Part shown: positions 44,631-54,233 of the stretch, piece by piece | Numbering within the stretch: position 1 is the stretch's first letter | Layout of the letters: each line of letters begins with the position of its first letter | NCBI RefSeq assembly: GCF_003260275.1 | Contig: NZ_QJHB01000009.1 | Location: 142,147 to 206,146 of the forward strand | From: Homoserinimonas sp. OAct 916 | GTDB lineage: Bacteria; Actinomycetota; Actinomycetes; Actinomycetales; Microbacteriaceae | Reading direction: 5' to 3' | Length of the DNA stretch: 64,000 nucleotides | Notes under the pieces: generated by a model | The model's input: only the letters and a program-made list of their open reading frames with translations | Database searches by the model: none | What the model was told of the DNA's origin: nothing | Translations under genes and position numbers: made by a program

Positions 44631-46022
44631 ATGACGGGCGGCCCGGCCAAAACCGCCCCGAAGCACGGAGGCCAGGTCCCTCCGCTCCGGCCCGATCGCG
44701 GTCCGCGGGGCCGCATCGGTTGGGTCGTGGCGGGCTCACTTGCCACGGGATTTGTTTGCGCGCTGCTGCTCGCAGCCGCTCCCTTCATCCCGGCGACCGA
44801 GAACGGCGTGACGGGCGCAGTTCTCCTTGATTTCGGGCTGGGCTGGGCGATGCTGGCGGTTCTCTCGGCGCGGTTCACGGACCAACCCCAGCGCTGGGCT
44901 GCGGTCCCTGCCCTCTTCATGGGGGCTGGTGGTCTGCTCTTAATGGTATTCGGCTCCTCGGCGCGCGTCGTGCTCGATTGGGTGTGGCCTCCGGCATTGC
45001 TGGTCTTAGCGGTATGGATGGTCCTTCGTATTCATCGACAACTTCCGAGCCGAAGTGCCCGATGGCTGCTCTACCCGCTGATCGCGTTCTTGACTCTTGT
45101 CGCCATCGGCGGCAGCTACGCGGCCGTTGGCGCAGCGGTGGATGCCAGCGCTTACCCGATGCCGGGTCAGTTGATCGACGTAGGCGGGCACCGGTTGCAT
45201 CTGCACTGCACCGGTTCCGGCAGCCCCACAGTCGTGTTGCAACCCGGCGGCGGCGAGATGTCGTCAAATCTCGGGTGGATTGCGCCAGCCGTGGCCCAGA
45301 GCACACGAGTATGCGTCTACGACCGGGCGGGTCGCGGATGGAGCGAGCCCGCTGACACACGGCAGGATGGCACGCAGATAGCGACCGAACTCCACACGTT
45401 GCTGCAGAACGCACGCGTTCCCGGGCCCTATGTACTGGCGGGGCATTCGTTTGGTGGCTACTACACGCTCATCTTCGCCGCGCTCTACCCCGACGAGGTC
45501 GCCGGCATGGTGTTGGTCGACTCCTCTGATTCATCGCCAGCGGTGAACCCGGGGTCAGCATCGCCCGGCGCCGTGGGTTCCTATGACGTCCTGGGCCGTG
45601 TCGCCGCGTTGGTCTCCATTGCAGGTCGATTTGGTCTGGCCCGGCTGTATGCCCCGGTCGAAGCCGGTAGCCTGCCGCCGCGGGCCCGAGACGAGGTGCG
45701 CGCCAGCATCGCGACTGCGAACAGTCTTCGCAGCACGATCGACGAGTACGTTCAGGCAAACGCTTCCGGTCAAGAAGCGACATCGATGCGGGACTTCGGC
45801 GATAAGCCTCTGATCGTGCTGACAGCCGGTGTCGGAGTTGCCGCCGCCCACCCCGCTGCGCAAGACCACCTGGCGACCTTGTCGGCCAACAGCCTTCACC
45901 GCACCATTGACGGGGCTGAACACGAAGGACTGGTCGCCACGCAGGAGGGTGCCAGCGCAACTACACGAGCGATTCTTGACGTCGTCGAATCGGTTCGAAG
46001 CGGTGTGCCGCTGGCCAAGTGA
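44631..46022 (+). CDS. Membrane-anchored alpha/beta hydrolase
   Basis: 463 residues from ATG 44631, with CAGGAG about 11 bp upstream; the open frame runs back into the DUF4389 gene but has no homology. The N-terminal 170 residues hold about five helices (WVVAGSLATGFVCALLLAAA, LLDFGLGWAMLAVLSA, WPPALLVLAVWMVLRI, LIAFLTLVAIGGSYAAVG). The hydrolase domain then shows VVLQPGGGEM, YDRAGRGWSEP, nucleophile elbow LAGHSFGGYYTL, and a C-terminal GAEHEGL as the likely His. Found in soil actinobacteria as a membrane-bound peptidase/esterase-like enzyme; substrate unknown. Confidence 0.82.
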   Translation: MTGGPAKTAPKHGGQVPPLRPDRGPRGRIGWVVAGSLATGFVCALLLAAAPFIPATENGVTGAVLLDFGLGWAMLAVLSARFTDQPQRWAAVPALFMGAGGLLLMVFGSSARVVLDWVWPPALLVLAVWMVLRIHRQLPSRSARWLLYPLIAFLTLVAIGGSYAAVGAAVDASAYPMPGQLIDVGGHRLHLHCTGSGSPTVVLQPGGGEMSSNLGWIAPAVAQSTRVCVYDRAGRGWSEPADTRQDGTQIATELHTLLQNARVPGPYVLAGHSFGGYYTLIFAALYPDEVAGMVLVDSSDSSPAVNPGSASPGAVGSYDVLGRVAALVSIAGRFGLARLYAPVEAGSLPPRARDEVRASIATANSLRSTIDEYVQANASGQEATSMRDFGDKPLIVLTAGVGVAAAHPAAQDHLATLSANSLHRTIDGAEHEGLVATQEGASATTRAILDVVESVRSGVPLAK

Positions 46023-46185
46023 CGCGGGCTCCGGCGGTTTCTGGAATGGAAGGCGCTTGCGGGGCCGGTTGTCGGGTTTGGCATCGAAATGGCTCGTGCG
46101 ACACGTCGGGCCAGCAAAGTCTATCCCCGGTGATCGTTCTCGAGGCGCTCGTCGTGAAATCTCAAAATACCTGAGATGTACCTGC

Positions 46186-47331
46186 TCATGGTTTCTGCGT
46201 CGCGCTGATAGGTGTCGGTAGATCCGTTGTGATGAGGTCGGCGGCGAGAGACGCGCCGTCTGTTGAACGGATGCGCCCGCCAAGTCGTGCGGCGGCGACT
46301 CGGTACGAGCTGGAGCGTGGCAGCAGCAGCGTGACCGCGTCCCGGATCTGGGAGACGGTGGCCTTCTTGCCGAGCGTCAGGCCGGCGTTCTGCTCGGCGA
46401 TGACCCGGCCGATCGCGGGCTGGTCGAAGGCCGGATTCATCGGCATGATCAGGAGCGGCAGGTTATGCGCCAGCGCCAGCATGGTGGTGGCGTGCCCGCC
46501 GTGACCGATCACCAGTGACGCCTGCTTCATCAGCGGCGGGTGCGGCACATACCGGTACACATCCGCATTGACTGGCGCGCGCAGATCTGCCGGTTCGACC
46601 CCGAGCCCGGTCGTGATGAGAGCATGCACGGGTAGTCCGCCCAGTGCGTCGAGGATCCGTTGCAGTGCCTCCCGTTGTCCAGGGATGTAGGTGGTGCTCA
46701 GACTGACCAGTATGACCGGCTCGGGTGCCGCGTCGATGTCGACCTGGGGGCCCTGAGTGCCGTCACGCGCATTCTGAGGCAGCACCGGCCCGGTGTAGTC
46801 GACGTCGGCGGGAGTGCCGTGGTCGAGTTCCTCGAGTGTTACCGCGAGGATGTGGTCGGCGGACTCGTACAGACGGGCCGGGTTGATTCCTTTTCCGCGT
46901 GCGATGAGTGCGAGCGGACCCCGGGTGAGCGTTTTGTGCATCACGCCGTACAGTGTGTGCACGAGCACCGAGTACGGGATACCGGCACGTGCCGCCGCGG
47001 ACATCGCACCGACGAGCAGGCCGTCGATCACCACTCGGTCGGGGTGTTCACGCTTCACCGATTCGATGAGATCCTCTCCCATGGCGCGATCGGTGAAGAC
47101 TCCCGCGGCGGCAAGTGATGCGGCCAGGCCGGACCGTACCTCGAGCATCGACCACGGCCTGGCGCGCTGGAACTCTTCGGCAGAGAATCCCGCCTCTTCG
47201 ATCGCATTCTTCTGGTTCGGGTGCCCCAAGAACCGCACCTCGTTCCCGCGTCTTTCGAGCTCGGCGCCGATCCCCAGCGCCGGCGGAACATTTCCGCCTC
47301 CGTCCCAGGTTACGAACAGTACGCTTTCCAT
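46186..47331 (-). CDS. GT1-family (MGT/UGT-type) glycosyltransferase
   Basis: 381 residues with GT-B fold. N-terminal acceptor domain starts SVLFVTWDGGGNVPPALGIG. The C-terminal donor domain has LVSLSTTYIPGQ and the sugar-nucleotide signature HPPLMKQASLVIGHGGHATT, then LLIMPMNPAFDQP. This class glycosylates macrolides, terpenoids or other small hydrophobic molecules, often as a self-protection or detoxification step. AGGAGA precedes the ATG. The TetR gene immediately upstream (31 bp) likely regulates it. Confidence 0.9.
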   Translation of the reverse strand: MESVLFVTWDGGGNVPPALGIGAELERRGNEVRFLGHPNQKNAIEEAGFSAEEFQRARPWSMLEVRSGLAASLAAAGVFTDRAMGEDLIESVKREHPDRVVIDGLLVGAMSAAARAGIPYSVLVHTLYGVMHKTLTRGPLALIARGKGINPARLYESADHILAVTLEELDHGTPADVDYTGPVLPQNARDGTQGPQVDIDAAPEPVILVSLSTTYIPGQREALQRILDALGGLPVHALITTGLGVEPADLRAPVNADVYRYVPHPPLMKQASLVIGHGGHATTMLALAHNLPLLIMPMNPAFDQPAIGRVIAEQNAGLTLGKKATVSQIRDAVTLLLPRSSSYRVAAARLGGRIRSTDGASLAADLITTDLPTPISATQKP

Positions 47332-47361
47332 CTCACGTCATCTCCTACTGTTGATTCGCGA

Positions 47362-47958
47362 TCATTCCGCTGCGTGACGGTTCACGATTGCCTCTACCAG
47401 AACACGCATCCGCTGTTCAGTGTCGCCGCGGGCGAGGTTTCGATCGCGGCGCAAAAACTTCCACGTGTAGACGTCGGTCGCAATCGCAATCAGGTCGAGC
47501 ACAGTCTCCCGGTCGGCGGTCGGCGTGCTATCGAGTTGTGGTCGAAAGGTGGTCGCCACCCAGTCTCGATGTACCACCCTGCCGACTTCGACCACGCCGC
47601 GAACCCGATCATCTGAGTTCTCTTGACCCAGCATCCACATCACCCAGTCGCCGCGCTCTTCGTAGTGGCCGACGACGGCTGTGACAGCGGCAAAAATGTT
47701 GCCGACAGGAGCGACCCGCTCGTGCACGATCTCGTCGCGGGCGAACTCGGCCACCGCATCGAACAGGCCGGCCCGGCTTCCGAAGTGGCGCAGAATGGTC
47801 TTCGTCGTGACCCCCGCGCGCTCCGCAACGTCGGCGAGGACGATCTCCAGGGTGGACTTCTCACCGCTGAGGGCAAGCGTCGAACTGAGGATGCGATGCC
47901 TGGTCTCTTCAGCTGCCGCCGCCCTGGCTGTCATTGTGTAGGGGCGCCTAATATTCAT
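47362..47958 (-). CDS. TetR-family repressor of the glycosyltransferase
   Basis: 198 residues with start set at ATG 47958 (MNIRRPYTMTARA); the frame is open back to 48036. HTH region: EETRHRILSSTLALSG, ILADVAERAGVTTKTILRHFGSR. A C-terminal ligand domain follows without recognised subclass. A long inverted repeat covers the start (47950-47983). It precedes the glycosyltransferase by 31 bp in the same direction; other start codons (47964, 47934) cannot be excluded. Confidence 0.84.
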   Translation of the reverse strand: MNIRRPYTMTARAAAAEETRHRILSSTLALSGEKSTLEIVLADVAERAGVTTKTILRHFGSRAGLFDAVAEFARDEIVHERVAPVGNIFAAVTAVVGHYEERGDWVMWMLGQENSDDRVRGVVEVGRVVHRDWVATTFRPQLDSTPTADRETVLDLIAIATDVYTWKFLRRDRNLARGDTEQRMRVLVEAIVNRHAAE

Positions 47959-47983
47959 GTCCATATAAGAAGACATCAATATT
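47950..47983. promoter_or_regulatory. Inverted repeat at the TetR-glycosyltransferase start
   Basis: AATATTCATGTC (47950-47961) faces GACATCAATATT (47972-47983), 11 of 12 bases complementary, around a 10-bp centre holding TTATAT on the gene strand. TTGACT stands 22 bp further upstream. Probable operator for the TetR protein. Confidence 0.6.
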
Positions 47984-48331
47984 TGGGATAAGTCAAGCCC
48001 CCGTGTTGCCCGGCTCACGCTCATTCTCCTGAGCATTCTCGTCCGAGGCCCCGGTCACCTTACCCACCTTCTAAGCATCAAGCCTCAGCGTCCCGCTGTG
48101 CAATTCATCCGGACGCCTGCAGTGCTTCCAGGACGGACAACTGTCGCGCCCGCTTCGTGGACCACGTATCCGGCTGCGTATGCCAGGGGGCATCTCTGCC
48201 GCCGAGTATACGTCGGCCGGGCGTTGAGCGTCGCGAGCGAATCGTGTAGACAAGCCTTACGTCGGTTGGCTTGCCCGATTGCGGATCAACCGGGGGTGGA
48301 TTCGGCCACGAAAACCCGTCAGGCTGAGGAC

Positions 48332-48841
48332 ATGACTACCGAGAACAACGCCTCCATCACCACCCGTGAGCCATTCAGCGACCCGAGTCGGCCGATCGTA
48401 GTCGGGGTCGACGGTTCGAAAACGTCGCTCGCCGCACTCCGTCATGCGGCACGCCTGGCTCCCGTGCTGGGGCTCAGCCTGAACGCGGTTGCGCTCTGGG
48501 ACTACCCGACATCGATCTACGATGTCTACGAGCCGACCCCTGACTGGTCACCTGAGTTCGATGCCCGCAAAGTGCTCGATGAGGCAGCCCAGACCGTGTT
48601 CGGTGACGAAGCCCCCGACTGGTTCAGCAGTGAGGTCTTGCGCGGTACTCCGGCACGAGTGCTCATCGAAGAGAGCAAGGGAGCCAGCATGCTGGTTCTG
48701 GGTTCCCGCGGGCTGGGTGGGTTCACCGGAATGCTGCTCGGATCGGTGAGCCGCACCGTTTCAGCCCATGCGGCGTGCCCGGTGCTGATCGTGCACGCCG
48801 ACACCGCCCAGACCGACTCCGCCGAGACCGACTCCGCCTAG
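48332..48841 (+). CDS. Universal stress protein (UspA family)
   Basis: 169 residues, single USP domain. Start ATG 48332, since VVGVDGSKTSLAAL (ATP-binding strand) lies about 25 residues in; the longer frame has no homology. The ATP-site motif GSRGLGGFTGMLLGSVSRTVSAHAACPVLIV is present (as adjacent motifs GSRGLGG and LLGSVSRTV), so nucleotide binding is likely. The C-terminus ends in two copies of a TDSA unit (QTDSA, ETDSA), encoded by a 15-bp duplication. Confidence 0.88.
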   Translation: MTTENNASITTREPFSDPSRPIVVGVDGSKTSLAALRHAARLAPVLGLSLNAVALWDYPTSIYDVYEPTPDWSPEFDARKVLDEAAQTVFGDEAPDWFSSEVLRGTPARVLIEESKGASMLVLGSRGLGGFTGMLLGSVSRTVSAHAACPVLIVHADTAQTDSAETDSA

Positions 48842-48985
48842 GCCGCCGACGTGAATCCCGCAGGTGAGTGGCCGGCCAGTGCCGCGGCCTGCTCGCGCAC
48901 CGCTGGCCTGGTCATGGCAACTGTGCTTCCACAGAGAAGAGTGGGAGCATGAAGTGCCAGTGCCCGCGACGAAAGGAGGCACGTC

Positions 48986-49615
48986 ATGGCCGAAGAGTTT
49001 CACAAGCCGACCCTGTTCGCCGGTAACCGATTCGAGGGTTACCTCGGTGGGGATGATCCGGCCGATGTCTCCAGGGTTGCCCACGAGACCGCCAATGCGT
49101 TGCTTTCCCGAGTGAGGGAGAACCCAGACCCGCAGGTCATCGAACGTCTCGTCGCCTACACGGATGAGAACGGCGTCGACGCGATCGCGGAGCTGTGGGC
49201 GAACGCGAGCCCCCGCAGTCTTCCTGGGGCGCTCTGGCGAATCTACCTACTGCGTGTACTGGTGAAACAGGATCCGCACGGCACGAGCCTGCTCTACCAG
49301 CGCGGCGTCGACGTTGCGACCACGATCGACCCTCTCATCGCCGGTGGCCAGACACCGACCGGGCCAGACGAAATCACCGCGCTCGCGGACACCATTCTGC
49401 GCGGGTTGTTCATCGGCGACTTCTCGATCGCCCTCGACCGCGCCGGCGCCTTCGGCCGAGTCATGAGCGCCGGCTGCACGAGTGTCGCCGACGACATGGA
49501 TGCCGCGCACCCGGAACGCTCGACCGAGCTCACAGCCCGGGCGCTTCGGCTCCACCAGTTGGCCGCCGAACTCTCCGCCTGCGCCCGGCTGTGGCGCTCC
49601 GGTTCGCTCGACTGA
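48986..49615 (+). CDS. Conserved hypothetical alpha-helical protein
   Basis: 209 residues, predicted soluble and mainly helical, with no signal peptide or membrane helix. The AAAGGAGG ribosome site and ATG 48986 are excellent. Distinct stretches: ETANALLSRVRENPDPQVIERLV, WANASPRSLPGALWRIYLLR and RAGAFGRVMSAGCTSVADDM (each within 23 residues, given for recognition). I do not know a family name or function. It is transcribed alone, ending before the 16-bp repeats and the putative RNA at 49764. Confidence 0.75.
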   Translation: MAEEFHKPTLFAGNRFEGYLGGDDPADVSRVAHETANALLSRVRENPDPQVIERLVAYTDENGVDAIAELWANASPRSLPGALWRIYLLRVLVKQDPHGTSLLYQRGVDVATTIDPLIAGGQTPTGPDEITALADTILRGLFIGDFSIALDRAGAFGRVMSAGCTSVADDMDAAHPERSTELTARALRLHQLAAELSACARLWRSGSLD

Positions 49616-49648
49616 GTTTCTGGTCGGCGCAGGAGCTGATCGGCGCAG

Positions 49649-49708
49649 CATCCGGTCACCTCAGCATTCGGTCACCTGAGTATTCGGTCACCTGAGTATT
49701 CAGTCATC
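49649..49708 (+). repeat. 16-bp tandem units after the hypothetical gene
   Basis: CATCCGGTCACCTCAG (49649), CATTCGGTCACCTGAG (49665), TATTCGGTCACCTGAG (49681) and a partial TATTCAGTCATC (49697). Three full units and a partial one, 33 bp after the stop codon. Confidence 0.88.
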
Positions 49709-49763
49709 GTTCGCCAGGCGCGTAGACCCGAGCAATCTGCTCTGCCCCTTGTTACACTGGTTT

Positions 49764-49847
49764 CGGTTCGGGCCGCAGTAACCCCGGGCTCCAATATTCG
49801 CCGCTACGAGCGGCCTCGCGCCGAGAGGCGTTCTGCGGCCCGACCCG
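49764..49847. ncRNA. Candidate structured RNA between hypothetical gene and pstB
   Basis: The closing helix pairs CGGTTCGGGCCGCAG (49764-49778) with CTGCGGCCCGACCCG (49833-49847), 14 of 15 positions. Inside, GCCGCT-ACG-AGCGGC (49800-49814) makes a compact hairpin, and GCCTC/GAGGC (49813-49829) an overlapping alternative. GTTAC (49751-49755) could also pair with GTAAC (49778-49782) instead. No T-run follows, so this is not an ordinary terminator. TACACT at 49753 is a possible -10 on the plus strand. It does not fit the RNase P, SRP, 6S or tmRNA motifs that I know. Confidence 0.4.
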
Positions 49848-49875
49848 TTACTTTCTTGCCGGCCCCGCGGGAGCG

Positions 49876-50655
49876 CTATCCGAACTTGCCGGACACGTAC
49901 GCCTCGGTCGACGGGTCTGACGGGTTCGAGAACATGGTGGTCGTGTCGTCGTACTCGATCAGCTTGCCGGGCTGGCCAGTGCCGCCGATGTTGAAGAACG
50001 CGGTGCGATCCGAGACGCGAGATGCCTGCTGCATATTGTGGGTGACGATCACGATCGTGTACTCCTGCTTGAGCTCCTCGATCAGATCTTCAATTGCCAG
50101 CGTGGAGATCGGGTCGAGCGCCGAACACGGTTCGTCCATCAGCAAAACGTCGGGGGAGACCGCGATTGCGCGAGCGATGCACAGCCTCTGCTGCTGCCCG
50201 CCCGACAGACCTGATCCGGGCAGGTCGAGGCGGTCCCTGACCTCATTCCAGAGGTTGGCGCCCACCAGTGAGCGCTCGACCAGGTCGTCGGCATCCGATC
50301 GTGAGATCTTGCGGTTGTTCAGCTTCACCCCAGCCAGTACATTCTCTTTGATCGACATTGTGGGGAACGGATTTGCTCGCTGAAAGACCATTCCGACCTG
50401 CCGCCTGACCAGCACAGGGTCGACCCCGGGGCCATAGAGATTGTTGCCGTCGATCATCACCTCTCCCGAGACCCGCGCGCCCGGGATCACCTCGTGCATG
50501 CGGTTGAGCGTGCGCAGGAAGGTCGATTTTCCGCAGCCGGACGGCCCGATCAGTGCGGTCACTGTACGGGGCTCGATCGTCAGTGAGACGCCCTCGACCG
50601 CGAGAAACTTGTTGTAGTAGACGTTCAGGTCGTTGACTTCAATACGTTTTGACAT
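49876..50655 (-). CDS. pstB: Phosphate ABC transporter ATPase PstB
   Basis: Nucleotide-binding protein of 259 residues for phosphate import. Start ATG 50655 ([14 protein letters not shown]). Walker [18 protein letters not shown]-loop [13 protein letters not shown], signature [14 protein letters not shown], Walker [14 protein letters not shown] and switch VTHNMQQA are intact; the RAxPFP segment is typical of PstB. Last of the leftward operon pstS-pstS-pstC-pstA-pstB, starting 48 bp after pstA. Confidence 0.96.
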   Translation of the reverse strand: MSKRIEVNDLNVYYNKFLAVEGVSLTIEPRTVTALIGPSGCGKSTFLRTLNRMHEVIPGARVSGEVMIDGNNLYGPGVDPVLVRRQVGMVFQRANPFPTMSIKENVLAGVKLNNRKISRSDADDLVERSLVGANLWNEVRDRLDLPGSGLSGGQQQRLCIARAIAVSPDVLLMDEPCSALDPISTLAIEDLIEELKQEYTIVIVTHNMQQASRVSDRTAFFNIGGTGQPGKLIEYDDTTTMFSNPSDPSTEAYVSGKFG

Positions 50656-50702
50656 GGATTCCTTCTGGGATGGTCGCGGGTGGGTTCTCGATTGACGCCC
50701 GG

Positions 50703-51869
50703 CTAACGACCCGGCTTGGGGGAGAAGATGCGGCTGATGATGCGGGCGGCAAGGTTCAGCACCATCACGATCAGGATGAGAGTGAGGGCTCCGGTCCAGG
50801 CACGATCCACGTAGGCCTGGGCATCCGTGCCCTGGCTCACATACGAGTTGTAGACGAACACCGGCAGCGTCATCATGCGTCCGTCGAACAGGTTGTAGTT
50901 CATGCTCTGGGTGAAGCCGGCGATGATCAATAGCGGAGCCGTCTCGCCGATCACCCGGGCGATCGCGAGGGTGATGCCGGTGATGATTCCCGCGCTGGAG
51001 GTGGGGAGCACCACCTTGAGCACCGTCAACCACTTGGGTACCCCCAGCGCAAACGCGGCCTCGCGCAGGTCGTTTGGCACCAGCTTGAGCATCTCCTCGC
51101 TGGAACGCACGACCGTCGGAATCATCAGCAGTGACAGGGCGATCGCACCACCGATTCCGAGACGGATTCCCGGACCGAAGAATATGGCCAGCAGCGCATA
51201 GGCGAACAGGCCCGCGACGATCGACGGGATGCCCGTCATCACGTCGACGAAGAAGGTGATGCCGCGCGCCAGGTGGCCGCGACCGTACTCCACCAAGTAG
51301 ATGGCGGTCAGCAGGCCGATCGGAACTGAGATGATCGACGCGGCGACGGTCACCAATGTCGTACCGAGAATGGCGTGCAGGCCGCCGCCGCCTGACCCGA
51401 CGATGTTGCGCATCGAGTTCGTGAAGAACGTCAGGTCGAAACGGGTGGCTCCGAAGGCGACGGTGGTCGAGATGAGAGAGATCAGCGGGATCAGGGCGAG
51501 TCCGAACGCCACAGCGACCAGCCCGGTGACGAGGCGGTCGACCGCTTTGCGTTGGCCCTCCACAGCTCGGCTGAGCAAGTAGATGACGACCAGGTATAGG
51601 GCAGTGCCGACCACGAGGGCACCGATGTAGTTGAACGATTCTCCTTCGCTCCCGGCTGCTGTTCCGGGGGCGGACTGCTCGGCCAGGTAGAGGATCAGGA
51701 AGGTGGCCGCCGAGACCACCCAGCTGGCCAGCAGGATCCAGAGTGAAGTATGCCTCGGCAACATTCCGGCGGTGAGCGAGTTCGCCATGGGCGAGTTGGT
51801 GGACGGCTCCGGAGTGATCTCGGAGCCATCGGTGGCCGGGCCCGGCTGCGTGCCAGTCACAAGTTGCAT
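50703..51869 (-). CDS. pstA: Phosphate ABC transporter permease PstA
   Basis: 388 residues, longer than most PstA proteins: a polar N-terminus of about 35 residues and two extra predicted helices come before the usual six. The EAA-type loop reads [22 protein letters not shown]. Start ATG 51869 overlaps the pstC stop; the open frame runs back through pstC without homology. Forms the channel with PstC. Confidence 0.93.
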   Translation of the reverse strand: MQLVTGTQPGPATDGSEITPEPSTNSPMANSLTAGMLPRHTSLWILLASWVVSAATFLILYLAEQSAPGTAAGSEGESFNYIGALVVGTALYLVVIYLLSRAVEGQRKAVDRLVTGLVAVAFGLALIPLISLISTTVAFGATRFDLTFFTNSMRNIVGSGGGGLHAILGTTLVTVAASIISVPIGLLTAIYLVEYGRGHLARGITFFVDVMTGIPSIVAGLFAYALLAIFFGPGIRLGIGGAIALSLLMIPTVVRSSEEMLKLVPNDLREAAFALGVPKWLTVLKVVLPTSSAGIITGITLAIARVIGETAPLLIIAGFTQSMNYNLFDGRMMTLPVFVYNSYVSQGTDAQAYVDRAWTGALTLILIVMVLNLAARIISRIFSPKPGR

Positions 51870-52810
51870 CAGTTGGCTCCAGAGAATGCTTTGCGGCGGT
51901 TGATGATCAGGCGGGCGATCATGTTCACGACAAGCGTCACCACGAAGAGAACCAGCCCGGAGGCGATGAGTGCGTTTACGCCGATCCCGTGCGCCTCGGG
52001 AAAGTTCAGCGCGATATTCGCGGCGATCGTGGTGGGGTTTGTCGACTGCAGCAGGGCGAACGAGATGATGGCTGAGGGCGACAACACCATGGCCACAGCC
52101 ATCGTCTCCCCGAGCGCCCGCCCCAGGCCGAGCATCGAGGCGGAGATGATGCCGGGGCGGCCGAAGGGCAGCACGGCCAGCTTGATCACCTCCCAGCGCG
52201 TGGCACCCATTGCGAGGGCTGCCTCTTCGTGAAGTTTCGGAGTCTGCAGGAAGATCTCGCGGCACAGGGCGGTGATGATCGGCAGGATCATCACCGCGAG
52301 CACCACGGCCACCGTGAGAATCGTGCGACCGGTCCCGGAAACCGGACCGGCGAACAGCGGGATGAACCCCATTGCGTTGACCATCACCGAATAGACCGGT
52401 TGCAGCGCCGGGGCGAGCACCCCGATGCCCCACAGCCCGTAGACCACTGAGGGCACGGCCGCGAGCAGGTCCACCACGTAGCCGAGGCTCTGGGCAAGTT
52501 TGCGGGGGGCGTAGTGGCTGATGAACAGCGCGACCCCGATCGACAGCGGAACGGCGATCAGCAGGGCGAGGATGGCGGCCCAGACGGTGCCGAATGCGAG
52601 CGGCGCGGCGTACGACCAGAAACTGGTCTGGGTACCCGGTAGCTCACTCGGGTCTGCGACCAGGGCGGGGAGACTCTCGGCAACCAGAAAGACCGCGACG
52701 GACGCGAGGATGACCAGGATCGTGGCGCCGGCGAACACGGTGGCACGCGAGAAGATGCGGTCACCGATGCGCTGGGTTGATCTGATCTGCAATTCAGCGG
52801 GTGCTGACAT
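51869..52810 (-). CDS. pstC: Phosphate ABC transporter permease PstC
   Basis: 313 residues with six or seven helices and the permease loop [21 protein letters not shown]. Other PstC features are [16 protein letters not shown] and [19 protein letters not shown]. It lies 137 bp downstream of the first pstS gene (in reading direction), and its stop overlaps the pstA start by 4 bp. The gap has the direct repeat CTGGTTCACTGAC twice, unrelated to the GTTCACC box spacing. Confidence 0.95.
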   Translation of the reverse strand: MSAPAELQIRSTQRIGDRIFSRATVFAGATILVILASVAVFLVAESLPALVADPSELPGTQTSFWSYAAPLAFGTVWAAILALLIAVPLSIGVALFISHYAPRKLAQSLGYVVDLLAAVPSVVYGLWGIGVLAPALQPVYSVMVNAMGFIPLFAGPVSGTGRTILTVAVVLAVMILPIITALCREIFLQTPKLHEEAALAMGATRWEVIKLAVLPFGRPGIISASMLGLGRALGETMAVAMVLSPSAIISFALLQSTNPTTIAANIALNFPEAHGIGVNALIASGLVLFVVTLVVNMIARLIINRRKAFSGAN

Positions 52811-52947
52811 GGTCGGGATGGATTCCTTGGGGTTGAAGGGCGGTCGAGCGCCGTACGGTGACGCTGGTTCACTGACACTGGTTCACTGACGGCGGTGCAC
52901 GCCCGGCCGCAGTGGTGCTGCAAACTGCGGCCGGCCGTGGGCGCGAG

Positions 52948-54054
52948 CTATCGGATCGAGTCGATCGCCTCCTGCACCTGTGCTTGCAGAGCGGCAGAGA
53001 TGGGTGCGGAGCCGGCGAACTCCGCTGCCTGTGCCTGACCCTCGGGGCTCGCGACGTAGCTGAGGTAGTTCTTCACCAGGGCGGCCTGGGCTGGGTCGGC
53101 ATAGACCTGGCACGCGATCAGGTAGCTGACCAGCACGATCGGGTACACGCCGGCCGCCGTCGACGACCGGTCGAGGTTGATGGCGATGTCGCCCGGCTCA
53201 CGACCTTCGGCCATCGGGGAGGCGTCGACAATTGCTGCTGCCGCTTCAGCCGAGTAGGCCACGAATTCGTCGCCCACCTTGATCTTCGCCACGGATAGGC
53301 TGCCAGCCTTGGATGCATCGGCGTAGCCGATCGTGCCGACACCGTTTTTGACCGTGTCGACTACCCCGGAGGTGCTTTGGGCGCCCTCACCAGCTTTGAA
53401 CGGGAAGGCGTCGGACGGCTCGGCAGTCCACTGCGTCGGCGCGTTCGCGTACAGGTATTCGGCGAAGTTCTTGGTTGTGCCGGAGTCGTCGGAGCGGTGC
53501 ACCGCGGTGATCGGCAGCGCGGGCAGGGCCTGGCCGGGATTGAGGCTCACGACTGCCGGATCGTTCCACTGGGTGATCTCCCCGGTGAAGATCGACGCGA
53601 TCGTGGCCGCGTCGAGGTTCAACTCAGTGACCCCCTGCAGGTTGAAGATCACGGCGATGGGTGCGATGTAGACCGGCAGGTCGATCGCCTGACTGTCGGG
53701 GGCACAGGACGCGAAGCCGCCCGCCAATTCGGTGTCGCTGAGGGCAGAATCGGAGCCGGCGAAAGCGGTGCCGCCGGCGGCAAACGATTTGCGGCCCGCC
53801 CCAGACCCGGTCGGGTCATAGTTGATGGTGACGTCCTGGTGCGCGGTCTGGAAGGCGGCGATCCAAGACTCCTGGGCGCTGCCCTGGCTCGAGGCGCCAG
53901 CACCGTTGAGGGTGCCGTCCAGTGAGGCGAGAGACTGGGGCTCGGACGAAGACGATTGCGAGGCCTGTGCCATCTGGTCTGCCGCACACGACGTGAGCGC
54001 TGTGACGGCGAGCGCGCCGATTACGAGGGTGGAGCCGATTCGCATGAAGTTCAC
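52948..54054 (-). CDS. pstS: Phosphate-binding lipoprotein PstS, paralogue 1
   Basis: 368 residues from GTG 54054 (AAGGGA lies 5 bp upstream). Signal peptide GSTLVIGALAVTALTSC with lipobox ending in Cys at about residue 23. Mature part: GAGASSQGSAQESWIAAFQ and NYDPTGSGAGRKSF form the phosphate-binding loops, and AVHRSDDSGTTKNF the third. Nearest to the permease genes. About 60 percent or more of positions look identical to the upstream pstS copy when read side by side. A PhoP box stands 94-111 bp upstream of its start. Confidence 0.94.
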   Translation of the reverse strand: MNFMRIGSTLVIGALAVTALTSCAADQMAQASQSSSSEPQSLASLDGTLNGAGASSQGSAQESWIAAFQTAHQDVTINYDPTGSGAGRKSFAAGGTAFAGSDSALSDTELAGGFASCAPDSQAIDLPVYIAPIAVIFNLQGVTELNLDAATIASIFTGEITQWNDPAVVSLNPGQALPALPITAVHRSDDSGTTKNFAEYLYANAPTQWTAEPSDAFPFKAGEGAQSTSGVVDTVKNGVGTIGYADASKAGSLSVAKIKVGDEFVAYSAEAAAAIVDASPMAEGREPGDIAINLDRSSTAAGVYPIVLVSYLIACQVYADPAQAALVKNYLSYVASPEGQAQAAEFAGSAPISAALQAQVQEAIDSIR

Positions 54055-54147
54055 AAGATTCCCTTCGGAAGTTTTTGTGTTGCCAGGTGAGCCGGATTGG
54101 CTCAGTACTGACGCTACGAACCGGATGTGACGAGCATCCCCCACCCG

Positions 54148-54165
54148 GGTGAACACGAGGTGAAC
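54148..54165 (-). promoter_or_regulatory. PhoP box before pstS paralogue 1
   Basis: Read leftward, GTTCACC-TCGT-GTTCACC: two direct repeats with 11-bp period, as known for actinobacterial PhoP boxes. The 18 bp are identical to those at 55418-55435. Confidence 0.8.
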
Positions 54166-54233
54166 AACTGGCGAAGACGGCGATCGGGGTGCATGCAGAC
54201 CGGGGAGTAGGTCGGTCACGGTCGGCGCGCACA

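Noticed and set aside
49764..49847. Rho-independent terminator of pstB
   Set aside because: The stem is long and interrupted by a 54-nt branched region, and no T-run follows on either strand.
52811..52947. A third PhoP box between pstS and pstC
   Set aside because: CTGGTTCACTGAC occurs twice but lacks GTTCACC with 11-bp period.
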